Positions 1 through 5,956 of a stretch of DNA of 39,139 nucleotides are shown piece by piece (position 1 is the stretch's first letter; the number at the start of each line of letters is the position of its first letter). This DNA comes from Pseudoxanthomonas suwonensis. Lineage in GTDB: Bacteria; Pseudomonadota; Gammaproteobacteria; Xanthomonadales; Xanthomonadaceae. The stretch is taken from assembly GCA_003240695.1 (NCBI GenBank), contig QFNC01000026.1:1-39139 (forward strand), written 5' to 3'. A model generated the notes under the pieces. It saw only the letters and a list, made by a program, of their open reading frames with translations, did not search any database and was not told the DNA's origin. Made by a program: the position numbers and the translations under genes.

Positions 1-614
1 ACGTCGGCACGGCGATGCGCGAACAGGCCCACGCAAACCACGCCGGGAATCTGGTTCAGGGCTGTTTCCAGTGCCGGTGGATCGGCGATGCGCAGGTTGT
101 GCACGTCCACGATCCAGTTGCCGTTGTCGGTGGTGGTGCCCTGTCGCCACACCGGTTGGCCGCTGGTCAGCTCCAGGATCCGCCGCGACACCAGGCTGCG
201 CGCCATCGGGATCACCTCCACCGGCAGCGGAAAGGTGCCCAGTACCGGCACCTGCTTGGACGGATCGATGATGCACACGAACTGCCGGCTGGCCTCGGCG
301 ATGATCTTCTCGCGGGTCAGTGCGCCGCCGCCGCCCTTGATCAGGCAGCGCTGCGGATCGCATTCGTCGGCGCCATCCACGTACAGCGGCAACGGGCCGG
401 CGGCATTCAGGTCGAGCACGTCGATGCCCTGCGCCTGCAGCTTGCGGGTGGAATCCTCCGAGCTGGACACCGCACCGGCGATGCGGTCGCGTTCGCGTCC
501 CAATGCGTCGATGAAATACGCCACCGTGCTGCCTGTACCCACGCCGACCACCATGCCGTCTTCAACATAGCGCAGTGCTGCTTCGGCTGCTTGCCGCTTG
601 GCGTCGTTGCTCAT
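1..614 (-). CDS. rpiA: Ribose-5-phosphate isomerase A (3' end cut by window edge)
   Basis: RpiA interconverts ribose-5-phosphate and ribulose-5-phosphate in the non-oxidative pentose phosphate pathway in the cytoplasm. The visible 204 residues start MSNDAKRQAAEAALRYV and carry the family's phosphate-binding stretch GVGTGSTVAYFIDAL (about residues 24-38), the acidic DGADE motif and the KGGGGALTREK segment. The family is about 215-220 residues long, so only around a dozen C-terminal residues should lie beyond base 1. The ATG (614-612) overlaps the TGA of the upstream EVE-domain gene as ATGA, so the two are probably translationally coupled. It is the last visible gene of the fau-EVE-rpiA run. 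Nothing suggests decay. Assignment is secure. Confidence 0.96.
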   Translation of the reverse strand, partial: MSNDAKRQAAEAALRYVEDGMVVGVGTGSTVAYFIDALGRERDRIAGAVSSSEDSTRKLQAQGIDVLDLNAAGPLPLYVDGADECDPQRCLIKGGGGALTREKIIAEASRQFVCIIDPSKQVPVLGTFPLPVEVIPMARSLVSRRILELTSGQPVWRQGTTTDNGNWIVDVHNLRIADPPALETALNQIPGVVCVGLFAHRRAD

Positions 615-1102
615 GTGCGGGTCCGGTCGACTGGGTTGCGCAGGCCGGTCAGCAGCCGCCACTGGGCGGGCGTGACCGGCAGTACCGACAGGCGCGAGCC
701 CTTGCGGATCAGGGCGAACTCCTCGCCCAGGGCATCGGCATGCTCGCGGATCTCCGCCAACGGCAGCGGCGTGTCGAAATGGGCGACGTACGTCACGTCC
801 ACCAGATGCCAGCGCGGTGTTTCCTGCGTGGCCTTGGCATCGAAATACTTCGACGTCTTCCTGAACTGGGTGGGATCGGGATAGGCGGTGCTGGCCACCT
901 CGCCCAGGCCGTAGATGCCCGGCACCTCGCAGTTGGAGTGGTAGAACAGCACGCCATCGCCGGGTTGCATCTGCCGCATGAAGTTGCGGGCCTGGTAGTT
1001 GCGCACCCCGGTCCACGGCTCGGTGCGCACGCGCGCAAGGTCGTCGATGGAGAAATCGCCGGGTTCGGATTTCATCAGCCAGTAGCGGCGACGGTTGCTC
1101 AT
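611..1102 (-). CDS. EVE-domain (PUA-like) protein
   Basis: A 163-residue protein that is almost entirely one EVE domain. It opens MSNRRRYWLMKSEP, with the YWLMKSEP strand that begins this fold, then PWTGVRNYQARNFMRQM and GDGVLFYHSNC near residues 30-60. EVE domains are PUA/YTH-like folds thought to bind modified bases in DNA or RNA; the ligand of the housekeeping proteobacterial version is unsettled. Reading can extend to base 1234, but the ATG at 1102 is where homology starts, and it overlaps the fau stop as ATGA. The other end overlaps rpiA the same way. A gene of this family next to fau and zapA is a common gammaproteobacterial arrangement. Family is secure; the molecular role is open. Confidence 0.9.
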   Translation of the reverse strand: MSNRRRYWLMKSEPGDFSIDDLARVRTEPWTGVRNYQARNFMRQMQPGDGVLFYHSNCEVPGIYGLGEVASTAYPDPTQFRKTSKYFDAKATQETPRWHLVDVTYVAHFDTPLPLAEIREHADALGEEFALIRKGSRLSVLPVTPAQWRLLTGLRNPVDRTRT

Positions 1103-1725
1103 GCGATGGGATGGCCGGCTCGGGTCGGCAGCAGGCTGCGGGTGGGGGTGCAGATGGCGTCCAGCGGCACGTCCCACGACTCGGCAGGCAGCGTGTCGAT
1201 CTGCTGCTGATCGAACGCGGCACCAACCAGCCACGGCGGCGCGGCGCGCTGGTTGCGGAAGGCCAGGGTGCGGTCGTACCAGCCGCCCCCCATGCCCAGG
1301 CGGTGGCCGCGTGCGTCGAAGCCGACCAGCGGCAGCACGATCAGCGCCATCTGCTCCGGCGCCAGCATCCGTTCGGGCGTCACGTCGGGTTCCGGAATGC
1401 CGTAGCGGTTGGACTTCAGTGGCTCACCCGCACGCCACGGGGCGAAGCGCAGGCGATCGTGCATCAGTACCGGCAGGCAGTACTGCAGGTCCGCGGCAAG
1501 GCCGAGTTGCCAGGCATGCAGGGCGATCTCGCCGTCGTTGGCCCAGTAGCCGGCCACGAATCCGGATGCAGGCAGGCAGGGCAGTTGCAGCAGTCGTTGC
1601 GCCAGATCCTGTGCGCCGGCGATGCGTTCGGCCGCCGGCAATGCACGCCGCGCCGCACGCAGGCGCGCGCGCAGCGCGGTGCGTTCGATGGCAGACGGCG
1701 AGACATCGAGATACGGGTTGGACAC
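1099..1725 (-). CDS. fau: 5-formyltetrahydrofolate cyclo-ligase
   Basis: This enzyme uses ATP to convert 5-formyltetrahydrofolate to 5,10-methenyltetrahydrofolate, returning a stored folate to one-carbon metabolism. The protein (208 residues from the GTG at 1725) has the N-terminal basic helix ALRARLRAARRALP, the GYWANDGEIAL segment, the YGIPEP motif and the signature HRLGMGGGWYDRTLA. An ATG at 1794 would add 23 residues without family resemblance and would run into the end of the 6S RNA, so I prefer GTG 1725, although no clear ribosome-binding site precedes it. It directly follows the 6S RNA, as in E. coli (ssrS-fau), so co-transcription with processing of the RNA is likely. Function secure; start uncertain. 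Confidence 0.9.
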   Translation of the reverse strand: MSNPYLDVSPSAIERTALRARLRAARRALPAAERIAGAQDLAQRLLQLPCLPASGFVAGYWANDGEIALHAWQLGLAADLQYCLPVLMHDRLRFAPWRAGEPLKSNRYGIPEPDVTPERMLAPEQMALIVLPLVGFDARGHRLGMGGGWYDRTLAFRNQRAAPPWLVGAAFDQQQIDTLPAESWDVPLDAICTPTRSLLPTRAGHPIA

Positions 1726-1792
1726 GGACGGACGAAGCGGGAATGCGGGCAGCCGATCACGACACGGCAGCGCGGAATGCGGGAGAAATTGC

Positions 1793-1975
1793 ATCCTCCG
1801 CCATGACGATGCGAACCAACGACCTTGAACCCGGGGTTCAAGTGGGAATGCTCGGCAGTCGTCGGGCTTACCGCTGCGGGGCGGTCATGCACGCCGGACG
1901 GCCTGCACATCCCCGTGGTCGTCATTAAGGGACAAGGCGAATGTTGTGTTCGCTGTCGATCACGGCAGAGGACGC
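1793..1975 (-). ncRNA. ssrS: 6S RNA
   Basis: The gap between zapA and fau is where 6S RNA lies in many gammaproteobacteria. On the minus strand, bases 1961-1971 (CCTCTGCCGTG) pair with 1795-1805 (CATGGCGGAGG) through 11 bp including two G-U pairs, closing a long rod of about 180 nt. Near the 3' side is CTTGAACCCCGGGTTCAAGG, the counterpart of the E. coli 6S segment CTTGAACCAAGGGTTCAAGG. A good promoter sits just upstream. 6S RNA mimics an open promoter and sequesters sigma70 RNA polymerase in stationary phase. Ends are estimated from the terminal stem and the -10 box. Confidence 0.85.
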
Positions 1976-1981
1976 AGGGCC

Positions 1982-2010
1982 AGTATAGCCCTGCAGCCGG
2001 CGCATGCAAG
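1982..2010 (-). promoter_or_regulatory. Promoter of the 6S RNA gene
   Basis: On the minus strand, CTTGCA (2010-2005) and TATACT (1987-1982) are separated by 17 bp, a good sigma70 match. A start about 7 nt downstream, near 1975, coincides with the 5' end expected from the closing stem of the 6S RNA. Seen in sequence; not experimentally shown. Confidence 0.7.
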
Positions 2011-2063
2011 ACGACGCATTCAGCCGCCGCTGTGCAACTGTCCGGAGCCATGCACGTGACGGC

Positions 2064-2369
2064 TCACGGGTCGATCAGGCGATCGACCTTGCGGCGCAGC
2101 TCTTCCACCACCTGCACCAGGGCGTGGTCGTGGGCGGCCTGGGCATCGCGCAATTGCTGCAGTTCGTGGGCGATGTTCAATGCCGCCAGCACCGCGACCC
2201 GGTCGATGGCGGCCATCTTGTTGCCGCCGCGCACCTCGCGCATCTGCGCATCCAGCACCTGCGCCGCGGCCAGCAGGCTGTCGCGCTCGGCCGGCAGCAC
2301 GCCCACGGTGTATTCGCGGTCCAGCAGCTGCACGCTGACCGCCTCGGTGGTGGTGCCGGGCTGGCTCAT
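2064..2369 (-). CDS. zapA: Cell division protein ZapA
   Basis: ZapA binds and cross-links FtsZ filaments at the division septum. The 101-residue protein has the small N-terminal globular head (VSVQLLDREYTVGVLPAERDSL, roughly residues 11-32) and the long C-terminal coiled coil (about residues 60-98, ending VVEELRRKVDRLID) seen in the family. Its ATG overlaps the stop of the upstream coiled-coil gene by 4 bases, and it lies immediately upstream of the 6S RNA on the same strand, the conserved zapA-ssrS-fau order. Confidence 0.93.
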   Translation of the reverse strand: MSQPGTTTEAVSVQLLDREYTVGVLPAERDSLLAAAQVLDAQMREVRGGNKMAAIDRVAVLAALNIAHELQQLRDAQAAHDHALVQVVEELRRKVDRLIDP

Positions 2370-2587
2370 GTGTGCTGCTCCAGTGCCTTCAGCCGCGCGA
2401 TCATCGCCTCCACCCGGCTGCGGGCCTGTTCGTTCTTCTGCAGCAGTTGTGAGCGTTCGCCGTTCAGGTGGTCGTGCTGCAGGCGCAGGCTGCGGTTTTC
2501 ATCGCCCTGCATGCGCGCTTGCTGGATCACCTGATCCAGCCGCCGCGACAGGCTGCGCAGTTCGTCGATGGCTTGGCTGCGGTTCAT
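2366..2587 (-). CDS. Small coiled-coil protein (TIGR02449 / ZapB-like)
   Basis: A 73-residue protein made of one continuous heptad-bearing helix: LRSLSRRLDQVIQQ, then LRLQHDHLNGERSQLLQKNEQ, then VEAMIARLKALE. It matches the short TIGR02449-type proteins found beside zapA in Pseudomonas and xanthomonads, which resemble ZapB. By position and shape it probably works with ZapA at the divisome, but that is inference. The TGA overlaps the zapA start as ATGA, so the pair should be co-translated. The ATG at 2587 gives the expected length. Confidence 0.8.
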   Translation of the reverse strand: MNRSQAIDELRSLSRRLDQVIQQARMQGDENRSLRLQHDHLNGERSQLLQKNEQARSRVEAMIARLKALEQHT

Positions 2588-2615
2588 GGCCGGGCTCGTG
2601 CAGATACACCGGCGC

Positions 2616-2652
2616 AGTATGCCACTGCACGGCCCGCGGCAGGCGTTACACT
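2616..2652. promoter_or_regulatory. Probable divergent promoter region for zapA operon and UPF0149-pepP
   Basis: The 90-bp gap between the divergent genes contains a minus-strand TGGCATACT (extended -10 type, box at 2621-2616) about 30 bp before the coiled-coil gene, and a plus-strand TACACT (2647-2652) about 26 bp before the UPF0149 start. Neither has a convincing -35 element, so these are candidate -10 boxes only. Confidence 0.4.
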
Positions 2653-2677
2653 GGCGGCAGCTTTCCCGGACATCGCC

Positions 2678-3223
2678 GTGACCGACGTCTTGCCCAACGT
2701 GACCGCAGTCCAGGCCGAACTGGACGCCCTGGCACTGGCCAGCGATGCCAGCGAACTGCACGGCGCATTGTGCGGCTGGCTGTCCGGAGGCGGGCAGGGC
2801 GGAACGCGCTGGCTGGCGTCGGTTCTGGCCGATGCGGACGTGCCGGCGGTGGCAGCGGGCAGTGTGCTGGACCGGCTGCAGATCGTCACTGCGCAGCAGC
2901 TGGCCGATCCGGACTTCACCCTGCAGCTGTTGCTGCCCGATGCCGAGGGCGCGCTGGAAAAGCGCAGTGCCGCCCTGTTCGACTGGTGCCAGGGATTCCT
3001 GGGCGGGTTCGGGCTGGCGGCCGGAGCGGATGCGGACATGACCGAGGACGGCCGCGAAGCGCTGGCCGACCTGGGCAAGCTGGCCGCTGCGCAACCGCAG
3101 GTGGATGGCGACGAAGAGGACGAGGAGGCCCTGGCCGAGCTGGAGGAATTCGTGCGCGTGGCGGCATTGCTGCTGTACGGCGACCACGTGCTGGCGCGGC
3201 GCCATCGGCAGAGGCTGCATTGA
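2678..3223 (+). CDS. UPF0149 (YgfB/YecA-like) family protein
   Basis: A 181-residue acidic, mostly helical protein of the UPF0149 family. Diagnostic segments are SELHGALCGWLSGG near the N-terminus, LFDWCQGFLGGFGLA in the middle, and the acidic stretch before LEEFVRVAALLLYGDHV. The family lies immediately before pepP in E. coli (ygfB-pepP) and here too; the TGA overlaps the pepP ATG by one base. In Pseudomonas aeruginosa YgfB has been linked to control of the AmpDh3 amidase and beta-lactam response; whether that holds here is unknown. The GTG at 2678 is chosen because homology begins there. No strong ribosome-binding site is visible. Confidence 0.87.
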   Translation: MTDVLPNVTAVQAELDALALASDASELHGALCGWLSGGGQGGTRWLASVLADADVPAVAAGSVLDRLQIVTAQQLADPDFTLQLLLPDAEGALEKRSAALFDWCQGFLGGFGLAAGADADMTEDGREALADLGKLAAAQPQVDGDEEDEEALAELEEFVRVAALLLYGDHVLARRHRQRLH

Positions 3224-4569
3224 TGAAAGCGGTCGGTGGCCGTCCACTTGCATTGCCGCGCGATGCCTGCCGCAAGCGGCGCAGGCAGCTGATGCGCATC
3301 GCCGGCGAAGACACCATCCTGATCCTGCCCGGCGCACCGGAACGGGTGCGCAGCCGCGACACCCATTATCCGTACCGGCAGGATTCGGATTTCTGGTACC
3401 TGACCGGTTTCGCCGAGCCGGATGCGGTGCTGGTGCTGATTCCCGGCCGCAGCCATGGCGAGTCGATCCTGTTCTGCCGCGAGCGCGACCCCGAACGCGA
3501 AGCGTGGGAAGGCGTGCGGCTGGGGCCGGAAGGCGCCGTGGACGCCTTGCAGATGGACGATGCGTATCCCATTGACGACATCGACGACATCCTGCCCGGA
3601 CTGCTGGAAGGCCGTTCGCGGGTGTACTACCACTTCGGCCACGATCCCGATTTCGACCTGAAGCTGATCGGCTGGCTGAACCACGTGCGTGCCCGCGTGC
3701 GGGTGGGCGCACAGCCGCCGCACGAGTTCCTGGAACTGGGCCAACTGCTGGACGAGTTGCGGCTGTTCAAGTCGAAGGACGAAATCCGGCTGATGCAGCG
3801 CGCCGCCGACATCAGCGTGGCAGCGCATGCCGCCGCGATGCGTGCGGTGCGTCCCGGCCTGCACGAATACCACCTGCAGGCCGAACTGGAGTACGTGTTC
3901 CGCAAGCACGATGCCGAGCCGGCCTACGGCAGCATCGTCGGGGCCGGCGCCAACGGCTGCGTGCTGCACTATCACGCCAACAATGCCCGCATCGGCACGG
4001 ACGATCTGGTGCTGATCGATGCCGGTGCCGAATACCGCAGCTATGCCGCCGACATCACCCGCACGTTTCCGGCCAGTGGCCGCTTCGGCAAGCAGCAGCG
4101 CGCACTGCACGATCTGGTCGGTGCGGCGCATGCCGCCGCGCTGGCCCAGGCCCGGCCCGGCATCCCGTATGCCGCCATGCACGATGCCGCCGTGGATGTT
4201 CTCACCGATGGCCTGCTGCGGTTGGGACTGCTGAGCGGCACGCACAAGGCCAATGTGCAGGAAGGCCATTACAAGCGCTTCTACCGGCACAAGACCGGTC
4301 ACTGGCTGGGCCTGGACGTGCACGACGTAGGCGATTACCGCGTGGATGGCGAGTCGCGGCTGCTGGAGCCGGGCATGGTGTTCACCATCGAACCGGGCCT
4401 GTACGTGATGCCCGACGACACCGGCGTTCCGGAAAAGTGGCGCGGCATCGGCATCCGCACCGAAGACGATGTGCTGATCACCGCCGACGGTCACCGCGTA
4501 TTGACCGATGCACTGCCGCGCAGCGCCGAGGCTATCGAGGCGTTCATGGCGCAGACGCCACGGGACTGA
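3223..4569 (+). CDS. pepP: Xaa-Pro aminopeptidase (aminopeptidase P)
   Basis: A 448-residue cytosolic metallopeptidase that removes N-terminal residues preceding proline. The N-terminal creatinase-like domain (about residues 1-180, with YRQDSDFWYLTGF) is followed by the pita-bread catalytic domain. All five dinuclear metal ligands are visible: D266 (LIDAGAE), D277 (AADITRTF), H360 (GHWLGLDVHDVG), E390 (TIEPGLY) and E414 (IRTEDD), matching D260, D271, H354, E383 and E406 of the E. coli enzyme. The start overlaps the upstream stop (TGATG), so it is translationally coupled to the UPF0149 gene. In many gammaproteobacteria ubiH follows; here the next gene is radC on the opposite strand. Confidence 0.96.
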   Translation: MKAVGGRPLALPRDACRKRRRQLMRIAGEDTILILPGAPERVRSRDTHYPYRQDSDFWYLTGFAEPDAVLVLIPGRSHGESILFCRERDPEREAWEGVRLGPEGAVDALQMDDAYPIDDIDDILPGLLEGRSRVYYHFGHDPDFDLKLIGWLNHVRARVRVGAQPPHEFLELGQLLDELRLFKSKDEIRLMQRAADISVAAHAAAMRAVRPGLHEYHLQAELEYVFRKHDAEPAYGSIVGAGANGCVLHYHANNARIGTDDLVLIDAGAEYRSYAADITRTFPASGRFGKQQRALHDLVGAAHAAALAQARPGIPYAAMHDAAVDVLTDGLLRLGLLSGTHKANVQEGHYKRFYRHKTGHWLGLDVHDVGDYRVDGESRLLEPGMVFTIEPGLYVMPDDTGVPEKWRGIGIRTEDDVLITADGHRVLTDALPRSAEAIEAFMAQTPRD

Positions 4570-4593
4570 TCTGGGGACAGGTTGGACGTGATC

Positions 4594-5292
4594 TCACATC
4601 CAGCCGCGCGCCGCCAGCGAAGTGGCCGGGCCGTCGCCGACCACGAAATGGTCCAGCAGGCGCACATCCACCAGTGCCAGGGCCTGCTGCAGATGCCGGG
4701 TGAGGGTGCGGTCGTGCTGGCTGGGTTCGGGATTGCCGCTGGGGTGGTTGTGGCCCACCATCACCGCCGCGGCGTTGTGCGCCAGGGCACGGCGCACCAG
4801 TTCGCGCGGATGCACGGTCGCAGTGTCGATGCTGCCGCGGAACAGTTCCTCGAATGCGATGGCGCGGTGGCGGCTGTCCAGGAACAGCGCCGCGAACACT
4901 TCCTGTGGATGGCCGCGCAGGCGTCGGGCGAAATAGGCGCCGGCCGCACTGGCGTCCTGCAGGGCCACGCCACGTTCCAGGTCGGCCGCCAGGCAGCGGT
5001 TGCCCAGTTCCAGCGCTGCGGTGAGCACGCAGGCCCGTGCCGGGCCGATGCCGGGTAGCTGGGTCAGCTGGGCCGGCGGGCGCTCCAGCAGCTGTCGCAA
5101 CGGACCGTGCTGCGACAGCAGCCGCCGCGCACTGGATACGGCATCCAGACCGGACAACCCCGAGCCCAGAAACAGGGCCAACAGCTCGGCATCCGACAGG
5201 CTGGCCACGCCGCGCGCCAGCAGCTTTTCCCGCGGACGCTCGTCGGCGGGCCAGTCGCGGATGCGCAGGGCGGTGATTGCAGTAGTGGACAT
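4594..5292 (-). CDS. radC: RadC family JAMM-domain protein
   Basis: A 232-residue RadC protein. It has an N-terminal helix-hairpin-helix region (LTQLPGIGPARA, about residues 76-87) and a C-terminal JAMM/MPN+ metalloprotease-like domain with the full zinc motif H181-x-H183 and D194 in MVGHNHPSGNPEPSQHD. Despite the name, the protein has no established DNA-repair role. It converges with pepP, 24 bp apart. In Pseudomonas the order is radC-coaBC-dut-algC with radC divergent; here radC is divergent from dut but coaBC is absent between them. Reading continues upstream to 5502, but the ATG at 5292 starts the conserved region. Confidence 0.93.
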   Translation of the reverse strand: MSTTAITALRIRDWPADERPREKLLARGVASLSDAELLALFLGSGLSGLDAVSSARRLLSQHGPLRQLLERPPAQLTQLPGIGPARACVLTAALELGNRCLAADLERGVALQDASAAGAYFARRLRGHPQEVFAALFLDSRHRAIAFEELFRGSIDTATVHPRELVRRALAHNAAAVMVGHNHPSGNPEPSQHDRTLTRHLQQALALVDVRLLDHFVVGDGPATSLAARGWM

Positions 5293-5493
5293 TCGGGCAA
5301 GCGGGGCGGCGGAGGGATGCGGGCATTGCAGCGTGGCAGAGCGGCCGCGACCATCGGCGGCTGCCGCGTTGCCGCATCGGACAATTCCGGCATGCGTTGC
5401 ACACATCGTCCTGTCATCCGTTGCAAGCGCGCCGCGATGCGGAGATGATGCGACCTGCCCATTCAGTCGTCTTTCGTTCAGGTGATGGCACAC

Positions 5494-5943
5494 ATGTTGC
5501 AAATGAAGGTGCTGGACCCGCGGCTGGGCAGCACATGGCCGCTGCCCGAGCCCGCCACCGAGGCCAGCGCGGGTCTGGATCTGCGTGCGGCCATCAATGC
5601 ACCGCTACTGCTGCAGCCGGGCCAGACCGTGCTGGTGCCATCCGGGCTGGCCATCCACATCGGCGATCCGGGCGTGTGCGGGCTGATCTTCCCGCGCTCG
5701 GGGCTGGGCCATCGTCATGGCGTGGTGCTGGGCAATGGCACCGGCGTGATCGATGCCGACTACCAGGGACCGCTGCAGATCAGCCTGTGGAACCGCGGCA
5801 GCGAGCCGTTCACCATCGAACCGGGTGATCGCGTGGCCCAGCTGGTGCTGGTTCCGATCGTGCGCATGCAGCCGATGGTGGTGGAACATTTCGATGCCAG
5901 TGCCCGAGGCACCGGCGGATTCGGGCACACTGGCCTGCGTTGA
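5494..5943 (+). CDS. dut: dUTP diphosphatase
   Basis: Trimeric dUTPase hydrolyses dUTP to dUMP and pyrophosphate, keeping uracil out of DNA and supplying dTMP synthesis. The conserved family motifs appear in order: ASAGLDLRA, PRSGLGHRHGVVLGNGTG, VIDADYQGPL, NRG...IEPGDRVAQLV, and the C-terminal P-loop-like RGTGGFGHTG that closes over the active site. In-frame starts exist at GTG 5482, ATG 5485, ATG 5494 and ATG 5503. AGGTG at 5480-5484 is best spaced for ATG 5494 (149 residues). The next gene starts 13 bases after the stop, so dut and the phosphohexomutase are probably one operon, as in Pseudomonas. Confidence 0.95.
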   Translation: MLQMKVLDPRLGSTWPLPEPATEASAGLDLRAAINAPLLLQPGQTVLVPSGLAIHIGDPGVCGLIFPRSGLGHRHGVVLGNGTGVIDADYQGPLQISLWNRGSEPFTIEPGDRVAQLVLVPIVRMQPMVVEHFDASARGTGGFGHTGLR

Positions 5944-5956
5944 AGGGGAAACGAGC

